Positions 1-8,608 of a stretch of DNA of 64,000 nt are shown here, piece by piece. This DNA is from Chryseobacterium lathyri. Its GTDB lineage: Bacteria > Bacteroidota > Bacteroidia > Flavobacteriales > Weeksellaceae. The stretch's first letter is position 1. Each line of letters opens with the position of its first letter. The stretch lies in NCBI RefSeq assembly GCF_030812195.1, contig NZ_JAUSSF010000002.1, positions 372,001 through 436,000 on the forward strand, given 5' to 3'. Made by a program: the position numbers and the translations under genes. Under the pieces are notes generated by a model. It saw only the letters and a program-made list of their open reading frames with translations, searched no databases and had not been told where the DNA came from.

Positions 1-390
1 AATCACAGGTATGGTTTATATGATATGATCATGTTGAAAGATAACCACATAGACTATAATGGAAGTATTACGAATGCCGTAAAAATGGCAAAAGATTATG
101 TTAAGAGTACAAAGAAAAAACTAAAGATCGAGGTTGAGACAAGAAACTTGGAAGAAGTAAAAGAAGCCATCAAAGCAAAAGTGGACAGAATCATGCTCGA
201 CAATATGAATGTCCCTATGATGAAGCAGGCAGTAGAAATGATCAACGGCTCTTGTGAGTCTGAAGCTTCAGGTGGAATTACCCGTGATATGTTAAAAGAA
301 ATTGCTTCTACCGGAGTCACTTATATCTCCGCTGGAGCCCTTACCCACTCGGCCGAAAATATAGATCTGAGTCTCAAAGCCGTGAAATAG
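1..390 (+). CDS. nadC: Nicotinate-nucleotide pyrophosphorylase (carboxylating), C-terminal part
   Basis: The reading frame is open from base 1, so the gene begins upstream of the window; the visible part is about 129 residues. NadC converts quinolinate and PRPP to nicotinate mononucleotide, CO2 and pyrophosphate in cytoplasmic de novo NAD synthesis. The visible segment carries the family's C-terminal alpha/beta-barrel signatures: a MLKDNHI stretch near the start, a KVDRIMLDNM strand, an EASGGI motif that lines the phosphate-binding side of the active site, and a GVTYISAGALTHS segment close to the end. The tail length is normal for the family. No downstream gene is close enough to form an operon. 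The family is certain; the upstream part cannot be judged. Confidence 0.95.
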   Translation, partial: NHRYGLYDMIMLKDNHIDYNGSITNAVKMAKDYVKSTKKKLKIEVETRNLEEVKEAIKAKVDRIMLDNMNVPMMKQAVEMINGSCESEASGGITRDMLKEIASTGVTYISAGALTHSAENIDLSLKAVK

Positions 391-599
391 CGTTATATTT
401 TTAATAAAAAGAGCCCCTGTTTGTTAAAAACTCAATAATATGATTTTTTTCATATAAAAATTCAATTTTTATTTATAAAACTGAAAATCAACAAGTTAAA
501 TCTTATTAAGATTAAGTAAAAATTAACATACAGTTAATATTAGTTAATTTTTATTTCGCGAATTTTGCAGAAAATTAAATCTAACTATTACTAACGATT
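391..599. other. Intergenic, nadC to TonB-dependent receptor
   Basis: AT-rich spacer without an ORF. A short AT-only inverted repeat (ATATGA, six T, TCATAT; about 437-455) follows nadC and may be a weak terminator. A GAATTTTG near 560-567 is one mismatch from the Bacteroidota -7 box and lies about 33 nt before the receptor start; no convincing TTG partner is seen. Confidence 0.4.
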
Positions 600-3263
600 A
601 TGAAATTAATCAACAAATCGATACTGACTGTAGCTATCACTCTATCTACAGCTAGTGTTTATTACGCTCAACAAGTTCAGGATACTGTAACAAAGTCCAA
701 AGACATTGATGAGGTAATTTTAAGAGGTGTTACTGATATCGCTAAAGATAGAAAAACGCCGGTAGCAGTTTCTACAATTAAAGCTGCACAGATTCTTGAA
801 AGACAAGGAAACCAAGAGCTTGTTGAATTACTAAACACAACACCGTCTGTATATGCTACAAAAGGTGGTGGTGGATTTGGAGATTCTCAAATCACTATGC
901 GTGGGTTTGAATCAAGAAACATCGCTGTAATGGTAAATGGTATGCCAGTTAACGATATGGAGGGTGGTACTGTGTATATGTCTAACTGGACAGGTTTGTC
1001 CGATGTAACCAGTACAATGCAGGTACAAAGAGGTCTTGGTTCGTCTAAATTGGCTATTGCTTCTGTTGGGGGTACAATGAACTTTCTTACTCGTTCTGCT
1101 GACATGAAACGAGGCGGAATTGTGAGATTAGGTGTTGGTAATAATGATTTCTTAAAAACATCTTTTGCATATAATACGGGTAAATCTGACAAAGGTTGGT
1201 CCACTTCATTCTTAATGAGCAGACAAGCGGGTAGCACATATATTCAAAATACAGATTATGAATCATATGCTTACTATTTTGCTTTAGGATGGGAGCCAAA
1301 CAAAAAACACAATTTCCAATTTACCATTACAGGATCTCCTCAGTGGCACAACCAGAGAACTTACTCTCCTTTCATTAAAGATTATATAACATATAACCCT
1401 GACCATGATAATACTCCTGACAGAACATATAACTCTGACTGGGGCTATTATACTAATGCAGAAGGAAAATCAGTTTCACTTGCAAACAGAGCAAATTATT
1501 ACTCAAAACCCGTAATGATGTTGAACTGGGACTGGACAATGAACGAAAAATCCAAACTAAGCACTGTTCTATATATGTCCAATGGTAGAGGTGGTGGAAC
1601 AGGAGATCTGGGAAGCTTCTGGAATGGAAAGTTCAATAGTAATGGAAGTCCTACTACAAATAACATCAACTCTTATAGAAGAACAGACGGAACTTATGAT
1701 TATGACAAAATTTTCGCATTAAACAACGGTTTAGTAGCTGGCACTCCTTATACTGTTACTAATCCTGCTAATGGAAGACAATATCAAGTAAGAGATGGTA
1801 TCATCAGAAGATCAAGTATCAATTCTCATAACTGGTATGGAATCTTGGCTAACTTCCAGCATAAACTTAATGATAATTGGAATTTCTCCATCGGTACAGA
1901 TGACAGATACTATTATGGTTATCACTATCAGGTAGTTTCTGACTTTTACGGAGCAAAGGGATATCAAGAAACTTTAAACAGCAATGTAGCGCCTTACAAT
2001 GTTACAAAAGCATATGATTATCAGAAACTTGCCTGGAACCCGTTTGGAGGAAAAACAGCTCCTTTAAATGAGCAGATCGGATACAGTAATGATGGTGAAG
2101 TTATTTGGTATAGTGCATTTGGCCAGGTTGAGTATACTAAAGATAAATTATCTGCATTCCTTCAAGGTTCGGTTTCTAACCAAGGATATCAAAGAATCGA
2201 TAACTTTATTAAGGATGGGGTAACTAAACAGCAAGGACAAATTGTTAATACCAAAACTGGATTCAAAAATCTTTTTGGATATAACATTAAAGGAGGTGCT
2301 AACTACAATATTGATGATCATAACAATGTGTTTGCAAATGTTGGTTATTACAGCAAACAGCCGTTCATGAATTCGGTTTACCCAAGCAACTTCCAGGTTT
2401 TAAATCCTAGTTTAACTAATGAGAAAATTTTCTCAGCTGAAATAGGATATGGTTTCAGATCTCCAAAATTCAGTGCTAATGTTAACCTATACAGAACCGA
2501 ATGGAAAGACAGATGGTTAAGAAGAACAAACCAAACATTTACATTGGCTGACAATACAACAACTACAGGTTATGCTGAAATCAGCGGTATCACTGAAATC
2601 CACCAAGGAGTTGAGTTTGATGCTGTTTACAGACCAACAAATTTCTTAGAATTTCAAGGAATGTTCTCTTGGGGTGATTACTACTATAAAGGAAATGCAA
2701 CAGGATCAGCATTTGATGACAATAATAACCCTCTTGCATTATCTGGAACATCAACTTCAACAACGCTTTATCTTGATAAAGTAAAAGTAGGAGGAACAAG
2801 CAACAACAGTATTCCTCAAATGACAGCCTCACTTGGAGCTACTGTTAAGCCAGTAAAAGACCTTAGCATTTTTGGAACATGGAGATATGTGGGAAAAGTT
2901 TATTCATCTATTGATATTGCTACTTTCTCTAACCAAGCAGCACAAGACAGAGGAGTATTACAATTACCTGACTTTAATCTATTTGACTTAGGTATTTCAT
3001 ACAAAATTAGATTAAAAGATGCTTCTCAGTATTTCACAATCGGAGCAAATGTTTACAATTTGTTTGACACATTCTACATTTCTGATGCGTCAACAAACGT
3101 ATTTGGATCTGACGCTCCGTCAAGATTGGCTGATGGTACAAACAATACAGCTAAAAAAACTTATGAAGAATTAGGGTATATGTACAAAGGTGTTGCAACT
3201 GACAACCGTGTACTTTTCGGATTCGGAAGAACATGGGCAGCAACATTGTCATTCAACTTCTAA
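600..3263 (+). CDS. TonB-dependent outer-membrane receptor
   Basis: Outer-membrane beta-barrel receptor for energised import of an unidentified substrate, 887 residues. A signal peptide ends about residue 23 (a YYA-QQ junction). The plug domain spans about 40-160 and shows the usual sequence of events: RGVTDIAKDRKTPVAVS near its start, a QITMRGF segment, an NGMPVNDMEGG turn and a VQRGLGSS strand. The rest is barrel strands rich in aromatic residues, ending in the terminal signature TLSFNF. There is no carboxypeptidase-like N-terminal extension and no adjacent SusD gene, so this is not a SusC-type receptor. It stands alone, with a strong hairpin terminator just behind it. Substrate unknown; plug sequences of this type are common among flavobacterial receptors annotated only as TonB-dependent receptor. 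Confidence 0.9.
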   Translation: MKLINKSILTVAITLSTASVYYAQQVQDTVTKSKDIDEVILRGVTDIAKDRKTPVAVSTIKAAQILERQGNQELVELLNTTPSVYATKGGGGFGDSQITMRGFESRNIAVMVNGMPVNDMEGGTVYMSNWTGLSDVTSTMQVQRGLGSSKLAIASVGGTMNFLTRSADMKRGGIVRLGVGNNDFLKTSFAYNTGKSDKGWSTSFLMSRQAGSTYIQNTDYESYAYYFALGWEPNKKHNFQFTITGSPQWHNQRTYSPFIKDYITYNPDHDNTPDRTYNSDWGYYTNAEGKSVSLANRANYYSKPVMMLNWDWTMNEKSKLSTVLYMSNGRGGGTGDLGSFWNGKFNSNGSPTTNNINSYRRTDGTYDYDKIFALNNGLVAGTPYTVTNPANGRQYQVRDGIIRRSSINSHNWYGILANFQHKLNDNWNFSIGTDDRYYYGYHYQVVSDFYGAKGYQETLNSNVAPYNVTKAYDYQKLAWNPFGGKTAPLNEQIGYSNDGEVIWYSAFGQVEYTKDKLSAFLQGSVSNQGYQRIDNFIKDGVTKQQGQIVNTKTGFKNLFGYNIKGGANYNIDDHNNVFANVGYYSKQPFMNSVYPSNFQVLNPSLTNEKIFSAEIGYGFRSPKFSANVNLYRTEWKDRWLRRTNQTFTLADNTTTTGYAEISGITEIHQGVEFDAVYRPTNFLEFQGMFSWGDYYYKGNATGSAFDDNNNPLALSGTSTSTTLYLDKVKVGGTSNNSIPQMTASLGATVKPVKDLSIFGTWRYVGKVYSSIDIATFSNQAAQDRGVLQLPDFNLFDLGISYKIRLKDASQYFTIGANVYNLFDTFYISDASTNVFGSDAPSRLADGTNNTAKKTYEELGYMYKGVATDNRVLFGFGRTWAATLSFNF

Positions 3264-3295
3264 TAACATCACAATATTAGATTTTATAAATATCT

Positions 3296-3320
3296 ATCCC
3301 GGCTTTTCGCCGGGATTTTT
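3296..3320 (+). terminator. Rho-independent terminator after the receptor
   Basis: Perfect 8-bp stem ATCCCGGC / GCCGGGAT with loop TTTTC, followed by a T run. It sits 33 nt behind the receptor stop codon. Confidence 0.85.
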
Positions 3321-3322
3321 GC

Positions 3323-3330
3323 TATATTTG
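3323..3330 (+). promoter_or_regulatory. Bacteroidota -7 box TATATTTG
   Basis: Exact TAnnTTTG match directly behind the terminator and 17 nt before the ATG at 3348. It lies upstream of that ATG and overlaps the alternative in-frame GTG at 3330, which argues for the ATG. No TTG at the expected -33 distance. Confidence 0.6.
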
Positions 3331-3347
3331 TGTACAAAAAATTGAAT

Positions 3348-3779
3348 ATGGATTTTTACAAGATTTTGCTTAATGCACACAAAGGATTTGGGTACCTTGA
3401 ACTTCTTTTGGTCTCGTTATTTATTATTGCCCTTTTAGCCACAATGTTTGGTTTCAGTGGTAAGGTGAACAAATTTTTAAAGAAGACTACTCTCTTTACG
3501 ATGATTTTCTTCCATGTTCAGTTTTTAATAGGGATCATCATGCTGGTAATTAATTTTACAAAAGGATTGGATATGGGATCAGTCATGAAAAATGCTGACT
3601 TAAGATTCCAGTATGTAGAACACCCGTTTTCTATGCTTATCGCAGCAGTACTGATGACTATCATCAACAAAAAAGTGAAGTCTAATGACACTATTTCCCT
3701 TGGAATTGTGATCATGGGTCTTATCGCTGCAGGTTTATTTGCATTTGCATTCCCTTGGACAAGAGTCTTTGGGGCTTAA
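3348..3779 (+). CDS. Small integral membrane protein, unknown function
   Basis: A 143-residue protein with four predicted transmembrane segments (about 15-35, 46-68, 88-106 and 115-135). The arrangement of four helices with conserved aromatic and His residues (an HKGFGYLELLL segment in helix one, FFHVQF in helix two, YVEHPFSM before helix three) resembles the small cytochrome-b-like membrane proteins of Bacteroidota, where such histidines could hold haem; this is inference. The start at ATG 3348 is chosen over an in-frame GTG at 3330 because a -7 promoter box ends at 3330. It stands alone between a terminator and asd, and appears to be transcribed by itself. Confidence 0.75.
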   Translation: MDFYKILLNAHKGFGYLELLLVSLFIIALLATMFGFSGKVNKFLKKTTLFTMIFFHVQFLIGIIMLVINFTKGLDMGSVMKNADLRFQYVEHPFSMLIAAVLMTIINKKVKSNDTISLGIVIMGLIAAGLFAFAFPWTRVFGA

Positions 3780-3810
3780 AACATAAAATAATAAGTTATC
3801 AATGATGAGT

Positions 3811-3818
3811 TAACTTTG
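3811..3818 (+). promoter_or_regulatory. -7 box TAACTTTG upstream of asd
   Basis: Matches TAnnTTTG, 32 nt before the asd start codon. No TTG at the expected -33 distance. Confidence 0.5.
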
Positions 3819-3850
3819 TAATAGTTTAACCTTAAATTTTAATTAAATCA

Positions 3851-4843
3851 ATGAAAGTAGCTGTAGTCGGTTCAACAGGAATGGTTGGACAAGTTATGCT
3901 GAAAGTTTTGGAGGAGAGAAACTTCCCTGTAACAGAATTAATTCCGGTCGCATCCGAAAGATCTGTAGGTAAGAAGGTGAAGTATAAACAGGAAGAATTT
4001 ACCATCGTAAGCATGAAAGACGCTATAGCTGCCAAACCGGATATTGCCATTTTCTCTGCCGGAGGAGATACTTCTCTTGAATTCGCACCACTGTTTGCTG
4101 AAGCTGGCACCACTGTGATTGACAATTCTTCAGCATGGAGAATGGATCCTACTAAAAAACTGGTTGTTCCGGAGATCAATGCCAATGTTCTGACCAAAGA
4201 AGACAAGATCATTGCCAATCCCAACTGCTCTACCATTCAGCTAGTAATGGTCCTGGGGCCATTGAATAAAAAATATGACCTGAAAAGAGTGGTTGTTTCT
4301 ACATACCAGTCTGTAACAGGAACAGGAAAAGCAGCTGTGGATCAGCTCAATGCTGAAATTAACGGTGATGACAGCATTGCAAAAGTATATCCTTATCAGA
4401 TCTTCAAAAATGCACTTCCTCACTGTGACGTATTCAGTGACGATGACTACACGAAAGAAGAGATTAAATTAATGAAAGAACCTAAGAAAATTTTAGGTGA
4501 TGATACGTTCAATCTTACCGCAACTGCCGTGAGAGTTCCTGTTCAGGGAGGACACTCAGAAAGTGTAAATATTGAATTTGAAAACGAGTTTGACCTTGAT
4601 GAAGTAAGGAAGATCTTATCCGAAACACCAGGTGTAGTGGTAATGGACAACGTGAAAAACAACGAATATCCAATGCCGCTGTACTCCGAAGGAAAAGACG
4701 AAGTTTTCGTCGGCAGGATAAGACGGGATCTTTCACAGCCCAAAACGCTGAATCTCTGGATCGTAGCAGACAATCTGCGAAAAGGAGCCGCAACGAACGC
4801 TGTACAGATTGCAGAATACTTAGCAGCCAACAACTTAGTTTAA
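3851..4843 (+). CDS. asd: Aspartate-semialdehyde dehydrogenase
   Basis: NADPH-dependent reductive dephosphorylation of aspartyl-4-phosphate to aspartate semialdehyde, the branch-point step for lysine/diaminopimelate, threonine and methionine synthesis in the cytoplasm. The 330 residues match the usual length. The N-terminal Rossmann motif GSTGMVG is at 7-13. The catalytic cysteine is Cys126 in NPNCSTIQ. The dimerisation domain follows, with a GGHSESV segment holding the catalytic histidine region, and the C-terminal return strand contains DNLRKGAATN. It is a single gene with its own -7 box and a terminator directly behind it. Assignment is secure. Confidence 0.97.
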   Translation: MKVAVVGSTGMVGQVMLKVLEERNFPVTELIPVASERSVGKKVKYKQEEFTIVSMKDAIAAKPDIAIFSAGGDTSLEFAPLFAEAGTTVIDNSSAWRMDPTKKLVVPEINANVLTKEDKIIANPNCSTIQLVMVLGPLNKKYDLKRVVVSTYQSVTGTGKAAVDQLNAEINGDDSIAKVYPYQIFKNALPHCDVFSDDDYTKEEIKLMKEPKKILGDDTFNLTATAVRVPVQGGHSESVNIEFENEFDLDEVRKILSETPGVVVMDNVKNNEYPMPLYSEGKDEVFVGRIRRDLSQPKTLNLWIVADNLRKGAATNAVQIAEYLAANNLV

Positions 4844-4860
4844 ACTAACAAAATAAAAAA

Positions 4861-4888
4861 GAGTCTCAGAATTGAGATTCTTTTTTTT
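4861..4888 (+). terminator. Terminator after asd
   Basis: Stem GAGTCTCA / TGAGATTC (one G-T wobble) with loop GAAT, then eight T. The next gene starts eight bases further on. Confidence 0.85.
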
Positions 4889-4896
4889 ATCAAACT

Positions 4897-5898
4897 ATGG
4901 AAAATAAAAAAACCATTACCCGCAAAGACAAAATAGGATTCCAAAGGCTGATAGCCGCTTTCGGAGTGATCTTATTCATAGGAAAGATCGTTGCCTGGAA
5001 ACTTACCAATTCTGATGCTGTTTTTTCCGATGCCATGGAAAGCATTGTAAATGTGATCAGTGCATTTATGGGGCTCTATTCCCTTCATCTTGCTGCAAAG
5101 CCTAAGGACGAGGACCACCCTTACGGCCACGGAAAAGTGGAATTTGTGACATCCGGCATTGAAGGGGCTTTAATAGCAATTGCGGGTATCATGATCATCT
5201 ATGAAGGCGTCAACAGCCTCATCATAGGAAAAACCCTGAACAAAATAGATCTGGGAATCTGGATTATCGCAGCAACTGCCATTGTCAATTACCTGCTGGG
5301 ATACATCTCCATTAAAAAAGGGCAGGCAGAAAACTCCCTAGTTCTTGTTTCGTCCGGAAAACATCTTCAGTCTGATACCATCACAACATTAGGTGTTGTC
5401 ATAAGTTTAATTATCGTTTACTTCACTAAGATTTACTGGCTGGATTCGGTTGTTGCCCTCATTTTTGGGCTTTACATTATCTATGTCGGATATAAGATTG
5501 TCAGGAAATCTCTGAGCGGTATTATGGATGAACAGGACCCTGATCTCCTGAATCAGATTATCAGGGTACTCGAAGAAAACAGACGGATAGAATGGATAGA
5601 CGTCCACAATATGAAAATCCAGCAGTTCGGTGCCAATCTCCATATTGACGCTCATATTACTCTACCTTGGTACTACAGCCTTCGGGAAGCCCACAATGAA
5701 ATGGAAAAAATGATTCTCGTTTTAGCTAAAAATACCAAAAGAAGTGTAGAATTCAACTTTCATATGGACGACTGTAAAACGGTGTCATGCCCTGTATGTC
5801 AAATCAAAAACTGCCCTGTCCGCGAAAAAGATTTTGTAAAAAGAGTAGAATGGACCCCGGAAAATGTCACCAGTATAGACAAACATACTATAGATTAA
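4897..5898 (+). CDS. Cation diffusion facilitator (CDF) family metal transporter
   Basis: Inner-membrane antiporter exporting a divalent metal such as Zn2+, Fe2+ or Mn2+; 333 residues, a little longer than the bacterial norm of about 300. Six transmembrane segments lie in the first 205 residues, with the metal-site pairs expected in helix 2 (Asp45 in FSDAMES) and helix 5 (His156 and Asp160 in KHLQSD), and the HPYGHGK loop at 74-80. The cytoplasmic dimerisation domain follows from about 210. Unusual is a C-terminal extension with Cys293, Cys298, Cys301 and Cys306 (C-x4-C-x2-C-x4-C), which looks like an additional metal or iron-sulphur site. Its stop codon overlaps that of the convergent gene within TTAA. 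Metal specificity cannot be read from sequence. Confidence 0.9.
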   Translation: MENKKTITRKDKIGFQRLIAAFGVILFIGKIVAWKLTNSDAVFSDAMESIVNVISAFMGLYSLHLAAKPKDEDHPYGHGKVEFVTSGIEGALIAIAGIMIIYEGVNSLIIGKTLNKIDLGIWIIAATAIVNYLLGYISIKKGQAENSLVLVSSGKHLQSDTITTLGVVISLIIVYFTKIYWLDSVVALIFGLYIIYVGYKIVRKSLSGIMDEQDPDLLNQIIRVLEENRRIEWIDVHNMKIQQFGANLHIDAHITLPWYYSLREAHNEMEKMILVLAKNTKRSVEFNFHMDDCKTVSCPVCQIKNCPVREKDFVKRVEWTPENVTSIDKHTID

Positions 5899-6341
5899 TT
5901 CCCACTTGACGGCCTCTTCATTAGCTGTTTTCTGTAATAAAACATCGGAACAATCAAAAGCAAAGCCAGCGGCTGGATCACAAACCTTCTCATGTAAAAG
6001 GAAAAAAGATATCCTATCTCAAACCTATCATGGATACAGTAAAGATAAATCGGGAAAGTAATCGTAAAGATAATGGTAATCAGTAATGCTCCCTGCGCCG
6101 TCCATTGACGGTTTTTAAAAAGACATTGAATGATCAGACATGAAAGAGCAAGATTAAGCATAAACCTAAAAAAATGTCCTGCAATTAATTTGCCCCATTC
6201 AAACCGGGGAAATGCAATGTTTTTAATTGCTTCATGAAAATACTCAAGAAAAGGATCATAGAAAATCTTGTCTTCAAGCATCCGTACGCTTATAAGACCA
6301 CAGATTCCTGCTATCACTAAAAGCCAGTTAAGAATTTTCAT
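5895..6341 (-). CDS. Exosortase F system-associated membrane protein
   Basis: A 148-residue membrane protein with about four hydrophobic segments (residues 3-22, 45-65, 72-95 and 115-138) that overlaps the 3' end of xrtF by 14 nt, so the two are translated from one message. In Flavobacteriia a small protein of this size regularly sits directly behind xrtF and is named for that association; its biochemical role is not known. The sequence shows no catalytic motif, so a role as partner or stabiliser of the exosortase is inference. Its stop codon overlaps that of the convergent CDF gene. Confidence 0.8.
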   Translation of the reverse strand: MKILNWLLVIAGICGLISVRMLEDKIFYDPFLEYFHEAIKNIAFPRFEWGKLIAGHFFRFMLNLALSCLIIQCLFKNRQWTAQGALLITIIFTITFPIYLYCIHDRFEIGYLFSFYMRRFVIQPLALLLIVPMFYYRKQLMKRPSSGN

Positions 6342-6858
6342 TTTTTAAAGCAAAGAATTTGATCCACACCAGCCAAAGAACCACTACAGTTCCGTAAATT
6401 ACTGCCGGAAAAATAAAATCATGGAATATTTTTCCATATTCCTGATGATCTACCATAACGATATTCAGTCCCACAATTCGCAGAAGATTCATCACGTAAA
6501 GCAAAACAAGCCCCGCCAAAGCAAAAATATAAGTTTTAGCACCTTTATAAAATGCAAAAACAAAGGCTATAAACAAGATCATAACGGAAACAGCATTACA
6601 CCCTTCCACCATTCTTGTCACATAATTTTTCTTTACATAAAACCAAACCTGCTCATTTTTCACATCATCATAAAGCAATGTAGGAAACCCTACAGCCTTT
6701 TGAATGGAAGCAACCTGATCTGCAATTATCCGGGAAAAAGGATCTAATCCGCTTTCTTTACCATTATTCAGGTAAAACTGGTACCCCAAAAGCAGCACCA
6801 GATAGATGACGATGAACCTCAGTAAAATGTTTAAAACCGGTTTAAAATCCTTTAACAT
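6328..6858 (-). CDS. xrtF: Exosortase XrtF
   Basis: Membrane-embedded cysteine transpeptidase of the exosortase/archaeosortase superfamily, thought to cleave C-terminal sorting signals of exported proteins. The 176 residues have the superfamily's helices and triad: Cys87 in MVEGCNAVS, Arg127 in NLLRIVGLN and His146 in FHDFIFPA. The short size and the immediately downstream associated gene fit the XrtF subfamily found in Flavobacteriia. No recognisable sorting substrate is encoded in the window, and its target in this group is unsettled. It starts at 6858; nothing else shares its transcript on the upstream side. Confidence 0.92.
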   Translation of the reverse strand: MLKDFKPVLNILLRFIVIYLVLLLGYQFYLNNGKESGLDPFSRIIADQVASIQKAVGFPTLLYDDVKNEQVWFYVKKNYVTRMVEGCNAVSVMILFIAFVFAFYKGAKTYIFALAGLVLLYVMNLLRIVGLNIVMVDHQEYGKIFHDFIFPAVIYGTVVVLWLVWIKFFALKNENS

Positions 6859-7038
6859 ACTGCAAAGATAGAAATTACACTTAAACTTATGCTAAGAAAT
6901 GTTTCATTTAGACTTCAGATATCAGGTATCAGATGTTAAATTGCAACCCTCAACTCCTAAACCAAGACCAACCCTATCTTCAAAACTCTAATACTCTCAA
7001 ACTCTACACTCAAAAGCATCAAACTCCCATTAAATTAG

Positions 7039-7046
7039 TATATTTG
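7039..7046 (+). promoter_or_regulatory. -7 box TATATTTG of the amino-sugar cluster
   Basis: Exact TAnnTTTG, nine bases before the ATG at 7056, which implies an almost leaderless transcript. It rules out the longer in-frame start at 6933, which lies upstream of the promoter. Confidence 0.65.
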
Positions 7047-7055
7047 TTCCATATT

Positions 7056-8075
7056 ATGACTTCCGAAAACGCAAAACGATTTTTTGAAAAATATCTGGGT
7101 GAATCATCTTCTGAGTTCGTTGCACTGGCTCAAAGCGGGTCTGCGAGAATGAATTTCCTGGCCAAAGCTGACACCAGAAAATATATTGTTACCAGCAATG
7201 AAAATATCCCGGAAAATGAAAGCTTTCTCTATTATTCTGAAATCTTTTCAGAACTTGGCCTCAATACCCCTGATATTTTCGCTGTTTCAGATGACAGGAA
7301 GATCTACATACAGGAATTTCTCGGAGAACAGACTCTTTCAGAGATCATTACAGAAGAAGGACTTTCCGGTCACGTAAGAATACTGGTAAAGCAAACATTA
7401 GAAAAGCTTTTCCAGCTTCAGATCCGGACTCAGGGAAAAATTGATTTCTCAAAAACTTTTGAATACGAAAGGTATGACGAACTTCCCGTAATCCATGATC
7501 TGTACTATTTTAAAAATTTTGTGGCTGATGTTCTGGAACTCGAGTATCGTAAATCTGCCTTATTGAAAGAATTTAAACAGATTGCTGCACTGATTGAGAA
7601 CCTTAAGCCTAAAGGAATTATGATCCGTGATTTTCAGGCAAGAAATATCATGGTTAATGAAAATCGTAAAGTTTCGTTCATCGATTACCAGTCAGCTATG
7701 GAAGGGCCATTAATGTATGATGTAATCTCTTTCCTTTTCCAGGCCAAAGCTGATTTCCCGGAAGACTTTAAAAATGAAATGCTTGATTATTATATCGGAC
7801 AGTTTAAAAATGAAGAAGTCAGAATTGAACTAAAAAATTCGGTAAAGCCAATCCAGATGATGAGATTTCTTCAGGTACTTGGAGCTTATGGATTCAGAGG
7901 GCTGATTCAAAGGAAGCAACATTTTATAGCCAGCCTCGAAAAAGGGATTCAAAATATCACACAGCTTGCTGAATCCTGGGAACAGATGCAGGATTACCCG
8001 GAACTGAAGAAAGTGATAGAACAGCTGTCTTTGGGAGAATCAAAATTAAAAATTAATGCAATTTTAAATCATTAA
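7056..8075 (+). CDS. amgK: AmgK-like anomeric amino-sugar kinase (aminoglycoside phosphotransferase fold)
   Basis: Cytoplasmic kinase of 339 residues with the APH/choline-kinase fold. The catalytic loop is RDFQARN (Asp192, Asn197) and the metal-binding Asp is Asp210 in FIDYQ. AmgK of Pseudomonas phosphorylates MurNAc or GlcNAc at the anomeric carbon so that MurU can make UDP-MurNAc, bypassing de novo synthesis and fosfomycin. Assignment rests on fold plus context: a MurU-like nucleotidyltransferase lies two genes downstream, a RapZ C-terminal domain in between. The start at 7056 is chosen because the -7 box at 7039-7046 lies between it and the ORF's first ATG. Exact substrate (MurNAc, GlcNAc or another sugar) is inference. 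Confidence 0.82.
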   Translation: MTSENAKRFFEKYLGESSSEFVALAQSGSARMNFLAKADTRKYIVTSNENIPENESFLYYSEIFSELGLNTPDIFAVSDDRKIYIQEFLGEQTLSEIITEEGLSGHVRILVKQTLEKLFQLQIRTQGKIDFSKTFEYERYDELPVIHDLYYFKNFVADVLELEYRKSALLKEFKQIAALIENLKPKGIMIRDFQARNIMVNENRKVSFIDYQSAMEGPLMYDVISFLFQAKADFPEDFKNEMLDYYIGQFKNEEVRIELKNSVKPIQMMRFLQVLGAYGFRGLIQRKQHFIASLEKGIQNITQLAESWEQMQDYPELKKVIEQLSLGESKLKINAILNH

Positions 8076-8110
8076 GCAATCTTAATGGTTCAAATAAAAA
8101 AATAAAAAGA

Positions 8111-8527
8111 ATGCTACACATCGACATACACAGTTTTTCCTACAAAAAAGGAGGAATTCCCAAGGACAATTCAGGAAATGGCGGAGGCTTTACTTTCGAC
8201 TGCAGAGGAATTTTGAATCCCGGAAGAATTGAGGAGTACAAAATCCAGACAGGAAATGATATCGGGGTTCAGGAGTACCTTGAAACGAAAACCGAAATGC
8301 CGAAGTTTCTGGAATTGGTAAAATCCATTATTTCAATCAATATCGATAATTATCTGGAAAGAGGTTTTGAAGACCTTCAGATCAATTTCGGATGTACTGG
8401 CGGACAGCACAGATCTGTGTATTCTGCAATCAAGATTGCTGAATTCATCAAGGAAAAATATCCTGAGGGAGTAGAAATAAGCCTTCACCATGACGAACAG
8501 CACCACCTGAATGTGGGTAACGGGTAA
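8111..8527 (+). CDS. Stand-alone RapZ C-terminal domain protein
   Basis: A 138-residue cytoplasmic protein that matches only the C-terminal half of RapZ; the N-terminal P-loop kinase-like half is absent. The family marks are all visible: a DCRG element at 30-33, the phosphate-cradle motif GCTGGQHRS at 94-102, and an HHDEQHH segment near the end. In Escherichia coli this domain binds glucosamine-6-phosphate and the small RNA GlmZ/GlmY. Here it sits 35 nt behind the AmgK-like kinase and 81 nt before the MurU-like gene, which suggests that it senses or handles an amino-sugar phosphate in the same pathway. That role is inference; RNA binding has no support from the sequence. Confidence 0.85.
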   Translation: MLHIDIHSFSYKKGGIPKDNSGNGGGFTFDCRGILNPGRIEEYKIQTGNDIGVQEYLETKTEMPKFLELVKSIISINIDNYLERGFEDLQINFGCTGGQHRSVYSAIKIAEFIKEKYPEGVEISLHHDEQHHLNVGNG

Positions 8528-8608
8528 TAAGCAATAGGTAATATTATTTTTACTTATCAATTAGACCCCTGAATTATTCATTATTTATTACTCATTATTC
8601 TATACTAT

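Noticed and set aside
6421-6747. 108-codon plus-strand frame inside xrtF
   Set aside because: Shadow of a hydrophobic membrane gene with an intact catalytic triad on the other strand.
6933-7055. Longer N-terminus for the AmgK-like kinase
   Set aside because: The added 41 residues lie across a TATATTTG -7 box and do not resemble the kinase fold.
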